A stretch of DNA of 64,000 nucleotides from Bacillus sp. NTK034 (GCF_017303275.1 NZ_JAFKOJ010000009.1:124001-188000), one strand, 5' to 3'. Counted from the first letter of the stretch, positions 50,323 to 58,932 are shown. Made by a program: numbers and translations. The notes: a model not told the origin generated them from the letters alone.

Positions 50323-50862
50323 ATGGCACAAAAAGGGATGCTGCTGGTTTATACAGGCGATGGCAAAGGAAAAACAACCGCCTCGCTTGGTGTCGCATTA
50401 AGGGCAATTGGCCGGGGCATGAAGGTAAAATACTATCAATTTATTAAATCACCGGAACGTACATATGGTGAAAAGCTGGCCCTCAGGAAACTGGGTGTTG
50501 AAACTGTGCAGCTGGGAATCGGGTTTACCTGGACGAAAACACCGGAGGAGCACCGTGAAGCACTTGCAAGAGCCTGGCAGACGGTAAAAGAAGAATTAAA
50601 AGATGAAACAACAGATGTATTAGTGCTGGACGAACTGAATAATGCCCTGGCCATCACACGTTTTCCCATTGATGATGTGCTGCCATTAGCAGAGGTGCTG
50701 GAGGCCATTCAAAACCGTCCCAAAACGATGCATTTGGTGATCACAGGGCGTTCTGCACATCCTGCCATTCTCGAATTAGCCGATTTAGCGTCTACCATTG
50801 ATGCCACCAAACATTATTATGCCGAACAGGATGTTAAAGCCATGAAGGGGCTGGAGTTTTAA
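50323..50862 (+). CDS. btuR: Cob(I)yrinic acid a,c-diamide adenosyltransferase
   Basis: A 179-residue CobA/CobO/BtuR-type ATP:corrinoid adenosyltransferase that transfers the adenosyl group from ATP to Co(I). Evidence: a P-loop GDGKGKTTASLGVALRAIGR (about residues 12-31), YYQFIKSPERTYGEK, TDVLVLDELNNALAI (Walker B) and VITGRSAHPAILELADL. ATG 50323 has AAGGAGGT 6-9 bp upstream; a longer frame from 50257 overlaps the nitroreductase and is unlikely. It is the last gene of the main riboswitch operon. Confidence 0.92.
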   Translation: MAQKGMLLVYTGDGKGKTTASLGVALRAIGRGMKVKYYQFIKSPERTYGEKLALRKLGVETVQLGIGFTWTKTPEEHREALARAWQTVKEELKDETTDVLVLDELNNALAITRFPIDDVLPLAEVLEAIQNRPKTMHLVITGRSAHPAILELADLASTIDATKHYYAEQDVKAMKGLEF

Positions 50863-50926
50863 GCAGCCTGCCCGGCTATTTAGGACCCTGTATCTAGTTA
50901 GGTTTTGGAAATTGAGGAGAATTTCA

Positions 50927-51763
50927 ATGATAAAAGAATCCCCTTTGCAATACGATTTTGAGAAGCTCTGGAAAGAAGGCATGCTGGATTGGCATGGCAG
51001 GATGCCGGAGCGAATGGTAGATGATGGACTGGAGGAAGCCTTTTGGACGCAGTCCATGAAGAAAAAGAAATACAAGCAGACAGATGAGTATGCCAAAAGG
51101 ATCTACGAAAAAATGAAGAAGCATATCCCGGAAGACTCAAGCTGTATTGAATTCGGTCCGGGATGGGGCAACTATACCTTTCCGCTCAGCCAGGATGTCA
51201 GAAGTTTAACGCTCGTGGATGGTTCAAAGAGCGTGCTCGCTTACTTAAAGCAGTATTTTGAAGAGGAGACCCCTATCCAGTTTGTCCACAGTAAATGGGA
51301 AGAAGCACCATTGGAGCCGCATGATGTCGTGGTGGGGGTAAACTGCTTTTATCGAATGTATGAAATGAATGAAGCGTTGAAGAAAATGAACAGGCTGGCA
51401 AAAAAGCGTGCCATAATCGGCTTAACGACCGGTCCTATTCAGCCGCATTACGTCCTGTTGGATGAACAGTTTGGCTATGACATTAAATACCCGCGCAGGG
51501 ATTATATCATGATCGTCAACATGCTGTACCAGTTAGGCATTTATGCAGATTGTGAAATAATAAAGCTTGAGCGGGAGCACCGTTATGATACATGGCAGCA
51601 GTTACTTGATGCCGGGAGCAAGAAAATCTTATCTCCCCGGTTTGAGCAGGCACATGTAGAAGCTTCATTGGAACGATTTATTTCCAAAGAGGATGGCGGG
51701 TATGTGTACCGTTATCCTTTCCATGCGGCAATCATCAGCTGGGAGCCTGTGAAGCATATATGA
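50927..51763 (+). CDS. Class I SAM-dependent methyltransferase linked to the BtuCDF genes
   Basis: A 278-residue methyltransferase. The SAM-binding loop is CIEFGPGWGNYTFPL (about residues 68-82), followed by LTLVDGSKSVLAYLKQYF with the acidic ribose-binding residue and VVVGVNCFYRMYEMNEAL. ATG 50927 has GAGGAGAA 6 bp upstream. Its stop overlaps the start of the permease gene (ATGA), so it is part of the transporter operon. No known cobalamin methyltransferase looks like this; its substrate is unknown. It may modify a corrinoid or metallophore carried by the transporter. Confidence 0.75.
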   Translation: MIKESPLQYDFEKLWKEGMLDWHGRMPERMVDDGLEEAFWTQSMKKKKYKQTDEYAKRIYEKMKKHIPEDSSCIEFGPGWGNYTFPLSQDVRSLTLVDGSKSVLAYLKQYFEEETPIQFVHSKWEEAPLEPHDVVVGVNCFYRMYEMNEALKKMNRLAKKRAIIGLTTGPIQPHYVLLDEQFGYDIKYPRRDYIMIVNMLYQLGIYADCEIIKLEREHRYDTWQQLLDAGSKKILSPRFEQAHVEASLERFISKEDGGYVYRYPFHAAIISWEPVKHI

Positions 51764-52800
51764 CAAGGGGACGGTTTGCATTACTGTTGGCTTCACTGGG
51801 GGCGGGGCTGCTTGCTTCCATGACTTTTGCCGTGATGGTGGGATCTGTGGACATTACCCCGCGCCTTATTTGGGAAGTGCTGTTCTCCAAGCTGGGTATA
51901 TTCATAGCAACAGATTCTTCTAAGGCACAGGCGGTTATTATTTGGGATATACGATTCCCTCGTATTGTACTTGCGGCCATAGTAGGTGCCGCACTGGCCA
52001 TTTGCGGGGCAGCCATTCAAGCATTAGTAAAGAATTCAATCGCAGATCCCTACATTCTGGGTGTATCTTCCGGTGCATCTGTTGGAGCTGCATCTGTTAT
52101 TTTACTTGGTGCATTCAGCGTGCTTGGCGTCTATGCCATTTCCCTGGCCGCATTTTTAGGCGCCATTTTTGCGGTCATGATTGTGTTTTTTTTAGCACGC
52201 GTCAATGGACGCGTATCGGTCATTCGTCTCCTTTTGGCAGGAATTGCGGTTTCGATGGTGTTATCCGCCATTACCAATTTTATGCTGATGATGTCCAAGC
52301 AGCAGGGCGGCATTCAAGCGGTCATGCATTGGATGCTCGGCAGTCTGGCGGGCGCGAAATGGTCCAATCTTGGCATCCCGTTTTTTTCACTGCTGCTCGT
52401 TTTTATTCTGCTGCTCATGAATTATCGGCAGCTTAATGCTTTATTGCTTGGAGAGGAAACGGCCGCGACACTTGGCGTTAATCTGGACCGGTTTCGAATC
52501 TTTATCATTCTCTTTGTATCCCTTCTGACCGGTGTGGTCGTCGCGGTCAGCGGAAGCATTGGCTTCGTCGGGCTGATTATTCCTCACATCGTGCGGATGT
52601 TGGTGGGGTCTAATTACAAACTGGTTCTGCCGATAAGCGCACTGATCGGTGCCATTTTCTTAGTTTGGGCGGATATGGCCGCCCGTATGGTGCTGGCGCC
52701 TGAAGAAATGCCAATCGGGATTATTACCGCTATTTGCGGATGCCCATTCTTTATCTGGATGCTTAGGCGAAAGCGTTATTCTTTTGGGGACGGTGAGTAA
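51760..52800 (+). CDS. btuC: FecCD/BtuC-type ABC permease
   Basis: A 346-residue permease with about ten membrane segments of the BtuC/FecCD family, which imports vitamin B12, cobinamide, haem or siderophores. Motifs are FPRIVLAAIVGAALAICGAA, QALVKNSIADPYILGVSSGA, LLAGIAVSMVLSAITNFML, GFVGLIIPHIVRMLVGSNYK (the EAA-like coupling loop) and EEMPIGIITAICGCPFFIWM. With the neighbouring ATPase and lipoprotein it makes a complete importer. Given the cobalamin context, a corrinoid substrate is likely, but a siderophore cannot be excluded. Confidence 0.85.
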   Translation: MTRGRFALLLASLGAGLLASMTFAVMVGSVDITPRLIWEVLFSKLGIFIATDSSKAQAVIIWDIRFPRIVLAAIVGAALAICGAAIQALVKNSIADPYILGVSSGASVGAASVILLGAFSVLGVYAISLAAFLGAIFAVMIVFFLARVNGRVSVIRLLLAGIAVSMVLSAITNFMLMMSKQQGGIQAVMHWMLGSLAGAKWSNLGIPFFSLLLVFILLLMNYRQLNALLLGEETAATLGVNLDRFRIFIILFVSLLTGVVVAVSGSIGFVGLIIPHIVRMLVGSNYKLVLPISALIGAIFLVWADMAARMVLAPEEMPIGIITAICGCPFFIWMLRRKRYSFGDGE

Positions 52801-52802
52801 GG

Positions 52803-53567
52803 ATGCTCCAGGTCAAAAATATGTCCTTTTCAGTGCCGGACAAGCAAATTTTAAATAATATCACTTTTTCTGTGGAACAGGGAAAATTCGTTGGAATCAT
52901 TGGACCGAATGGAAGCGGAAAATCGACGATGCTAAAAATCATTTATCGTCATTTAAAACAAACGAGCGGTTTCGTGACGTTATATGAAAAAGATATTCTC
53001 GATCTTCCGCAGAAAAAGCTTGCTCAGGAGTTAGCTGCTGTCAGTCAGGAAACACCGGTACTCTTCGATTTTACAGTAAAAGATTTGGTCATGATGGGGC
53101 GGACGCCGTACAAAAAATGGCTTGACGCTGATAAACAGGAGGACTTTGCCATTGCCGAAGAAAGCATGATGCTCGCAAATGTGCTTCACTTGGAAAACCG
53201 CATGTTTAACCAATTATCCGGCGGCGAGAAGAAACGGGTGATGCTCGCACGCGCCCTGGCACAGCAGGCAAACATATTAATTCTGGATGAACCGACCAAT
53301 CATCTGGATATTGAACATCAATATCAATTAATGGATTTAGTGAAGGATTTGCCTATCACCATTGTGGCTGCCCTTCATGATTTAAACCTGGCCGCAGGGT
53401 ATTGCGATGAACTCCTTGTCATGAACGATGGAGCTCTTTATATGTCGGGAACACCGGAGCAAGTCCTGACAGAAGAGACATTGAAGGAAGTCTTTCATAT
53501 GCAGGCCGGTGTTTCGAAAAATCCATTTACCAAAAAACTTCATCTGTTTTTTCACACAAACTATTAA
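52803..53567 (+). CDS. btuD: BtuD/FecE-type ABC transporter ATPase
   Basis: A 254-residue ATPase with all motifs: Walker A GIIGPNGSGKSTMLKIIYR (about residues 30-48), Q-loop AVSQETPVLFDFT, signature NQLSGGEKKRVMLARALAQQ (about 135-154), Walker B ILILDEPTNHLDIEHQ (about 157-172) and H-loop IVAALHDLNLAAGYCDE. It starts 2 bp after the permease stop, with TAAGG ahead. It energises the BtuC-like permease. Confidence 0.9.
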   Translation: MLQVKNMSFSVPDKQILNNITFSVEQGKFVGIIGPNGSGKSTMLKIIYRHLKQTSGFVTLYEKDILDLPQKKLAQELAAVSQETPVLFDFTVKDLVMMGRTPYKKWLDADKQEDFAIAEESMMLANVLHLENRMFNQLSGGEKKRVMLARALAQQANILILDEPTNHLDIEHQYQLMDLVKDLPITIVAALHDLNLAAGYCDELLVMNDGALYMSGTPEQVLTEETLKEVFHMQAGVSKNPFTKKLHLFFHTNY

Positions 53568-53584
53568 CGTGAATTGAGGGACCT

Positions 53585-54571
53585 ATGAAAATGAAAAGCA
53601 GCAGAATTTGGGCTTTCCTGGTTTTAGCGGCAGCATTATTATTGGCCGCATGCTCAGCAGAGGAAGCAAACACAGCAAAGGTGAAAAGTGAACAAGCGGA
53701 GCAGACGGAGAAAGTGGTTATTGAAAATGAAGGCTTTGTGAATGAATACGAAGCAGCGCCAAAGCGTGCGATATCATTGAATCAGCATGTGACAGAAATC
53801 ATGCTGGCACTTGGCTTAGAAGATTCAATGGCTGGTACTGCATTCTTGGATAACGAAATTTATGAGCCATTACAGGAGGCATACGGCAAAGTACCAGTAT
53901 TGGCAGAGCAATATCCATCAAAAGAGCAAGTCATCTCATCAGAAGCAGACTTTCTATATGGCGGCTGGGAAAGTGCCTTCAATGAGAAAAACATTGCAAC
54001 ACGTGAAGAACTAAAGGAATTAGGCATTAACAGCTACTTACAATCTTCATCTGTGAAAGTGGCACCAACCCTGGAAGATATCTATAGTGACATCCGCAAT
54101 ATCGCAAAAATTTTCCGTGTGGAAGAACGCGGTGAAAAACTAATTAACCAAATGAATCAAGAAATTGATGCCATTACATCCCAATTGCCTGAAGTAAAAG
54201 AGCCATTAGATGTGCTGGTTTACGACAGCGGGGAAACAGACGTGTTCACGGCCACACAAAACTTCATGAACACACTTGTCACAATGGCAGGCGGGCACAA
54301 TGTCTTTGGTGATGTAAAAGGAAACTGGGCCACCGTCTCAAAAGAAGACGCAGTAGAACGCCAGCCTGATGTCATCGTAGTGATAGATTATGGCTCAACA
54401 ACTGCCGAACAAAAAATAGAATTCCTTAAAAAGGACCCGGCCTTAAGCCAGACACCTGCCGTACAAAACGAACGCTTTGTCATCCTCCCGCTGTCGGCAG
54501 CATCTGAAGGAGTTCGTGTAGGGGAAGCGCTTGAGGTTTTGGCCAAGGGTTTCTATCCGGAGGCTTTTTAA
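53585..54571 (+). CDS. btuF: BtuF-like substrate-binding lipoprotein
   Basis: A 328-residue lipoprotein. The signal peptide ends in the lipobox LLAAC with the modified Cys at residue 23. The mature part is a class III solute-binding protein: KRAISLNQHVTEIMLALGLE, then VPVLAEQYPSKEQVISSEAD, and VTMAGGHNVFGDVKGNWATV. It captures the substrate outside the membrane for the permease/ATPase pair. The extended N-terminal linker is rich in Glu and Lys. Cobalamin or another corrinoid is inferred from context; no direct ligand motif is visible. Confidence 0.85.
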   Translation: MKMKSSRIWAFLVLAAALLLAACSAEEANTAKVKSEQAEQTEKVVIENEGFVNEYEAAPKRAISLNQHVTEIMLALGLEDSMAGTAFLDNEIYEPLQEAYGKVPVLAEQYPSKEQVISSEADFLYGGWESAFNEKNIATREELKELGINSYLQSSSVKVAPTLEDIYSDIRNIAKIFRVEERGEKLINQMNQEIDAITSQLPEVKEPLDVLVYDSGETDVFTATQNFMNTLVTMAGGHNVFGDVKGNWATVSKEDAVERQPDVIVVIDYGSTTAEQKIEFLKKDPALSQTPAVQNERFVILPLSAASEGVRVGEALEVLAKGFYPEAF

Positions 54572-54630
54572 CATTTGGGTGTTTATGAGAACTTTGTTGC
54601 TTTTGAACGGTTATTTAAATATAACCGCTG

Positions 54631-54758
54631 AGTTGATTGGAGCGGAGGGCACTTGACTCCTGTGGGAGCAGCGGGACAGGTGAGACCCCACAGGCGAAGC
54701 CGAGGAGGCTCACCGCACGCCCCACGGAAAGCAAGTGCCCGCAGCGGAAAGCAACGGG
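54631..54758. repeat. Bacillaceae GC-rich palindromic repeat (about 128 bp)
   Basis: A GC-rich island in AT-rich surroundings. GGGCACTTG pairs with CAAGTGCCC at the outside (about 54647-54655 and 54732-54740). Inside it, CCTGTGGG pairs with CCCCACAGG, and GGTGAG with CTCACC, giving competing hairpins. The wording (GGAGCGGA.GGC..GACTCCT, GGGACAGGTGAGACCCC, GAGGCTCACC) is, as I recall, widespread between genes in Bacillaceae genomes. It lies between btuF and the cbiW-cbiX gene. It may act as a terminator, a mobile miniature element or a structured RNA. Confidence 0.7.
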
Positions 54759-54823
54759 CTTAATACTAAGCCTAAACAAGATTTCAAGATAGAGTATCAA
54801 AATTAATAGAGGGAGGTCACCTA

Positions 54824-56020
54824 ATGACAACCTGGAACCTAACGCAAATGCAGCGTCACCTGCTAATATGCAACGGCGCAACCTGCATGGGTGCTGGAGC
54901 AGAAGAAGTCACACAGCAAATACGCGATGAAATCCGGAAAAACCGTTTAGACGAGCATATTCACACATCCCGTACCCGCTGCAACGGCCGCTGCAAAGAC
55001 AAATGCGTCGTCATTGATTACCCAAAAGGAACCTGGTATTCAGTCCAGCAGGAAGAAACAGCCCGCGATATTGTTCATGAAGCAGTGAAGGAAGAGTCAA
55101 TCATTTACTCCATGGAACACGGCGAACGCAAACGCAATGAAAACCGCATAAAAGGAATCGATAAATACAAGAAAGGAAAAGGAACAATGAAAAAAGCTGT
55201 CCTATTTGTCGGCCATGGCAGCAGGATGGAGGCAGGGAATCACGAAGTCCGCCAATTCGTTGATCAAATGAGAGACTATATTGACCCAGCCCTCTTGGTA
55301 GAAACCTGCTTCTTAGAATTTGCATCCCCCAATATTGAAGACGGAATTCAGATTTGTGCTGAAAAAGGGGCAGATGAAATCCATGTCATTCCCATCATCC
55401 TATTGCATGCGGGACACTCCAAGCTGCACATTCCAGCAGAAATTGAACATGCCAAAGAGCACTTCCCGGATATTCAGTTTACCTATGGCCAGACGATAGG
55501 GGTTCATGATGAGGTTCTTGAAATATTAAAAACAAGACTTGCAGAAACCGGCTTTGATGTAAATCAGACGCATGAAGATACAGCCATTTTATTAATCGGA
55601 CGAGGCGGCAGCGATCCATATGCCAATGCTGATTTTTATAAGATCAGCAGATTGCTGTGGGAAATGTTAAATGTATCATTCGTTGAATGTGCATTCATGG
55701 GGGTTACAACCCCAACCGTCAAGGATGGGATAGAGCGCTGCATTAAACTTGGCGCCAAAAAAATCATCATGCTGCCGTATTTCTTATTTACCGGCATTTT
55801 AATGGAAAGAATGAACAAAATGTCCGAACAGTTTAAAGAAACCTATCCTCAAATAACCATAGATATTGCTGAATACTTCGGCTACCATCCAAAGCTGAGA
55901 ACTGTGCTATTAGAGCGTATGAACCAAGCCCTTGACGGCACTTCGACTGGAATGCAGGACCTGGAAAATTTCCGTAAGTATGCAGAAGAACACGGTTATG
56001 AACATCATCACCATCATTAA
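54824..56020 (+). CDS. cbiX: Fused CbiW-like 2Fe-2S ferredoxin and CbiX cobaltochelatase
   Basis: A 398-residue ORF. Residues 1-95 are a thioredoxin-like ferredoxin with Cys16, Cys21, Cys53, Cys57 and Cys61 (HLLICNGATCMG and TRCNGRCKDKC), the CbiW type. A Lys/Arg-rich linker (about 96-120) leads to sirohydrochlorin cobaltochelatase CbiX from about residue 122: AVLFVGHGSRMEAGNHEVR with the first His (about 131) and LLHAGHSKLHIPAEIEHAK with the second (about 194), then a second half (AILLIGRGGSDPYAN). The protein ends in six His among the last seven residues. The gene has its own GAGGGAGG site. An ATG at 55187 with AAAGGA could give a separate CbiX. Confidence 0.88.
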   Translation: MTTWNLTQMQRHLLICNGATCMGAGAEEVTQQIRDEIRKNRLDEHIHTSRTRCNGRCKDKCVVIDYPKGTWYSVQQEETARDIVHEAVKEESIIYSMEHGERKRNENRIKGIDKYKKGKGTMKKAVLFVGHGSRMEAGNHEVRQFVDQMRDYIDPALLVETCFLEFASPNIEDGIQICAEKGADEIHVIPIILLHAGHSKLHIPAEIEHAKEHFPDIQFTYGQTIGVHDEVLEILKTRLAETGFDVNQTHEDTAILLIGRGGSDPYANADFYKISRLLWEMLNVSFVECAFMGVTTPTVKDGIERCIKLGAKKIIMLPYFLFTGILMERMNKMSEQFKETYPQITIDIAEYFGYHPKLRTVLLERMNQALDGTSTGMQDLENFRKYAEEHGYEHHHHH

Positions 56021-56049
56021 AATGAATAATTCTATATGATAATGGATCC

Positions 56050-56077
56050 GGCTGCCAAATGGCAGCTTTATTTTTTT
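56050..56077 (+). terminator. Rho-independent terminator after the CbiW-CbiX gene
   Basis: GGCTGCC and GGCAGC form a 6-7 bp stem with an AAAT loop, followed by TTTATTTTTTT. Confidence 0.75.
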
Positions 56078-56177
56078 CTAAAAGCTTAGGTGCAAATTAG
56101 AATTAACAGGTTCAAAGAATAAATAAATTCAAAATGGGTGAATTTAGTACTATCTGTAATAGAAAGGCTGGTCTTCA

Positions 56178-56672
56178 ATGGAGAAAAAATTATTAAACCT
56201 GCTTCTCGGATTGTGCATTTGTTCAGTTCCGTTTTTGTTTAAAGGGAAAAAAATGAGGGAGACATTAGTTATTTTTTTCTCGAAAGGCGTTCTTGCCACT
56301 CTGATTGATGCCTATGTTGTTGGAACAAAAAGAGTAGAATATCCAGTCCGCCCTTTTTCAAGAATTTTTAAAACGAATCTGATTTATGATATTTTGTTCT
56401 TCCCGCTTTTAAGTGTGATTTGGGTTAAAATTTCTTACAATGACAAGTTAGGCAATATTCTTCTCAAAAGCTTGCTGTTCAGTGTGCCAATGAGCATTGC
56501 CCAATGGTTCTTTGAAAGAAACACGAGACTATTTAGGTGGAGGAAATGGTCCATTTTCCATACATTTGGCAGTGTGAACTTTACTTTATTCACTATAAGA
56601 GGATTTGTCGGGTTTATTAAAACATTGGATCGATTAAAGAATAATCGGAACTTATCTGAGATGGAAGGTTAA
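56178..56672 (+). CDS. CBO0543-like membrane protein
   Basis: A 164-residue protein with about four membrane segments. Key segments are MRETLVIFFSKGVLATLIDA, YPVRPFSRIFKTNLIYDILF and MSIAQWFFERNTRLFRWRKW, resembling the CBO0543 family of Bacillus and Clostridium membrane proteins of unknown function. AAAGGCTGG is upstream of ATG 56178; it is followed by a terminator at 56713-56739. Two more genes of the same general kind lie nearby on the minus strand (56793 and 58930). Confidence 0.6.
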   Translation: MEKKLLNLLLGLCICSVPFLFKGKKMRETLVIFFSKGVLATLIDAYVVGTKRVEYPVRPFSRIFKTNLIYDILFFPLLSVIWVKISYNDKLGNILLKSLLFSVPMSIAQWFFERNTRLFRWRKWSIFHTFGSVNFTLFTIRGFVGFIKTLDRLKNNRNLSEMEG

Positions 56673-56712
56673 TGATGTTCTGCAAACGGCCTTATTATCT
56701 CCATAAAAAGTT

Positions 56713-56739
56713 AATGCTGCCATTACGGCAGCATTTTTT
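56713..56739 (+). terminator. Rho-independent terminator
   Basis: AATGCTGCC pairs with GGCAGCATT around a 5-base loop, followed by T6. It separates two convergent CBO0543-like genes and could also serve the minus strand weakly. Confidence 0.8.
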
Positions 56740-56792
56740 ATGTGATTCTTACTCCTTGCAAAGTCTAAGAATGCACAACCGGGATTCCACGT

Positions 56793-57377
56793 TTAATGTG
56801 AATGGTCAGCTTTACTAAATTTACGCTCTGTCCATAAAAAAACGTCCGTTATTACCTTCGCTAATATAATTACGATTAGGTAACATGCAAAAAGAAAAAA
56901 ATAATTCGTGCCTCCATATAACTTGAAAAGACCGAGACCTATAAGAAGAGGCTTAAAAACAAATGCTAAAACGGCAGAAGTCAGCACAGTATAAACATAG
57001 TAATTTTTTTTATGATTCAATGTCCATTGATAAACAAGCATAAATGTAACAGGAACGAAACTTGAGTCAAGGGATATACCTGGAATCATTGGAATCATTG
57101 GAAAAGGATAATTCAGCAGCCCGGAATTTTTATTGTACAAGTCGATATAGCCAAAAAGCATATGAATACTATAACCATAAAATCCTATAAAAAATAATTT
57201 CCTTTTATCAATTTTAAAAAATAACACAAGTAAAGGAACAATAAATAGCATAACCATAAACCAGTATTCAAAAGAAGTGTAAATGCTGAATTCCAACCAG
57301 TAATCATTTAAAGCTTTTTGTCCCTCTTTACCCATTTTGACAATATGATCAAATACTTTTAGCCGGTTTTCCTCCAT
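56793..57377 (-). CDS. CBO0543-family membrane protein
   Basis: A 194-residue protein with five or six membrane segments after a soluble N-terminus (residues 1-32). Its layout (WFMVMLFIVPLLVLFFKIDK, GYIDLYNKNSGLLNYPFPMI, SLDSSFVPVTFMLVYQWTLN and FVFKPLLIGLGLFKLYGGTN) is that of the CBO0543 family: a Leu-Tyr-Pro turn followed by a Pro-rich segment and a helix with VPVTFMLVYQ. Function unknown. It is monocistronic, with AGGGGTTCA before ATG 57377. Confidence 0.7.
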   Translation of the reverse strand: MEENRLKVFDHIVKMGKEGQKALNDYWLEFSIYTSFEYWFMVMLFIVPLLVLFFKIDKRKLFFIGFYGYSIHMLFGYIDLYNKNSGLLNYPFPMIPMIPGISLDSSFVPVTFMLVYQWTLNHKKNYYVYTVLTSAVLAFVFKPLLIGLGLFKLYGGTNYFFLFACYLIVIILAKVITDVFLWTERKFSKADHSH

Positions 57378-57587
57378 GGCAAATGAACCCCTTTTAGCTG
57401 CGAGTTAGTTATGTCTATATTTCCAAATTTCTTATTTTTATATGTGTGATTATAAAAGGATATTGAGAAAGGATTAATCATTAACTTATCGTTTATCAAA
57501 CAATGTTGAAGTAGTGAAGGACTAATTAATTCTTTATGGAATAAATAACTAACAGGAGACTAAAGAAAAAAAAGGTGTGTGGAATAA

Positions 57588-58154
57588 ATGCAGGATGACA
57601 TAAAGAAATTTTCACTAGTGGGTAAAGTCATAGCGGTTAGCTTAAGCCAAAAGCATACTTTCAGTAAAAAAAATCAAAATATCATAAAGCTGGTGAAGAG
57701 TTTAGGGGTTGAAGGAGATGCCCATTTTGGTTCAAAAGTTAAACACCGGTCCAGAGTGAAACAAAACCCTGACCAGCCGAATCTAAGACAGGTTCATTTA
57801 ATCCACAGTGAGTTATTTCAGGAGTTAGCAGACCGTTTCCCTATTGAACCAGGGCAAATTGGTGAAAATATTACAACTTCCGGAATCAATCTTCTTGAAT
57901 TGCCTGTAAACACAATCCTTTTTTTGGGGCAATCTGCTGTTATCAGGATAACAGGATTGCGCAATCCCTGTGCTCAAATCGATCAATTTCAGCCTGGCCT
58001 TTTACATGCAGTAATAGAGAAGGATGAAAATGGAAAACTCATTAGAAAGGCTGGTATTATGGGGATCGTGCTGGAGAGCGGAGAAGTGAAGCCAGGCGAT
58101 GAAATCCGCGTTCAATTTCCGCCTAAGCCTTTTAAAAAGCTGGAAAGGGTTTAA
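57588..58154 (+). CDS. MOSC-domain protein
   Basis: A 188-residue single MOSC domain. It shows KSLGVEGDAHFGSKVKHRSR, RQVHLIHSELFQEL, PGQIGENITTSGINLLELPV and RITGLRNPCAQIDQFQPGLL with the conserved Cys (about 128) in NPCAQID. MOSC domains bind sulfur or molybdopterin intermediates; stand-alone forms such as YiiM reduce N-hydroxylated compounds with a partner. GTGTGTGG precedes ATG 57588. It shares only general family features with the MOSC protein at 27277. Confidence 0.85.
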   Translation: MQDDIKKFSLVGKVIAVSLSQKHTFSKKNQNIIKLVKSLGVEGDAHFGSKVKHRSRVKQNPDQPNLRQVHLIHSELFQELADRFPIEPGQIGENITTSGINLLELPVNTILFLGQSAVIRITGLRNPCAQIDQFQPGLLHAVIEKDENGKLIRKAGIMGIVLESGEVKPGDEIRVQFPPKPFKKLERV

Positions 58155-58207
58155 AACCTTTTAAACAAATAGCAACTTTCATTCCGACACAGGGAGATGG
58201 ATTTCTA

Positions 58208-58888
58208 TTGAAAAAAATGCTGATTACTATTTTAATTGTACTGACGGCTATCTTCTATATTTTCATTGTTCCCCATGAGCCTCTGGCAATCAAAATTATC
58301 TTTAAGCTGATTCCTATGGTGCTCATTATTTTTTATGCATTCCGAAGACTCCCTGCCAGTCCAGAGCCGGCATTGCGTTTTGTCGTTATTGGCCTGTTTT
58401 TCTGCATGCTTGGTGATGGATTCATTGCTGTTTCGTTTGTTGCAGGTCTTGGTGCTTTCCTTGTAGGGCATCTTTTTTATTTGACTGGATTTTTCAAAAT
58501 GTCTCGGATGTCAAAGCTGCGCCTTTCAGCCATCATCCCGATAGGTTTCTATTCTTTGATTATTGGCAGCCAGCTGATTGCTTCCTTATCTGAAGGAGGA
58601 AATGATGCATTAGTGATCCCGGTTATGGCCTACATGCTTGTCATTTCATTAATGGCCTTATCATCCATACTAACCGGGAACAAGAGGGCCATTGCCGGAA
58701 GCATTTTGTTTGTTATCTCGGATTCAATCCTTTCATGGAATATGTTTGTTTCAGATATTGTTTATTCAGATGTGTTTATTATGACTACTTACTACTCTGC
58801 CCAATTTCTGATTGCCGATAGCCTTGCTTCATTTGGAGAATCGGCAGGGGAAAAGGCAGCAATACTGGATGTAAAACAGCAGCTGTGA
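58208..58888 (+). CDS. YhhN/TMEM86-family lysoplasmalogenase-like membrane protein
   Basis: A 226-residue protein with seven or eight membrane segments. Motifs such as IFKLIPMVLIIFYAFRRL, FVVIGLFFCMLGDGFIAV and LGAFLVGHLFYLTGFFKMSR match the YhhN family, which includes lysoplasmalogenase TMEM86 that cleaves the vinyl-ether bond of lysoplasmalogens. The GDG and GHxFY motifs are the conserved acidic and histidine sites. The TTG start at 58208 follows AGGGAGA. Bacteria with no plasmalogens also carry it, so the substrate is uncertain. It follows the MOSC gene by 53 bp. Confidence 0.8.
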   Translation: MKKMLITILIVLTAIFYIFIVPHEPLAIKIIFKLIPMVLIIFYAFRRLPASPEPALRFVVIGLFFCMLGDGFIAVSFVAGLGAFLVGHLFYLTGFFKMSRMSKLRLSAIIPIGFYSLIIGSQLIASLSEGGNDALVIPVMAYMLVISLMALSSILTGNKRAIAGSILFVISDSILSWNMFVSDIVYSDVFIMTTYYSAQFLIADSLASFGESAGEKAAILDVKQQL

Positions 58889-58898
58889 TTTGTATGCC

Positions 58899-58932
58899 CA
58901 AAAGACTTTCTCTATAAAAAGAAAGTCTTTTA
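58899..58932. terminator. Bidirectional terminator between convergent genes
   Basis: AAAAGACTTTC and GAAAGTCTTTT form an 11-bp stem with a 12-base AT loop; the flanking A and T runs serve both the YhhN gene and the minus-strand CBO0543 gene, whose stop lies within it. Confidence 0.75.
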
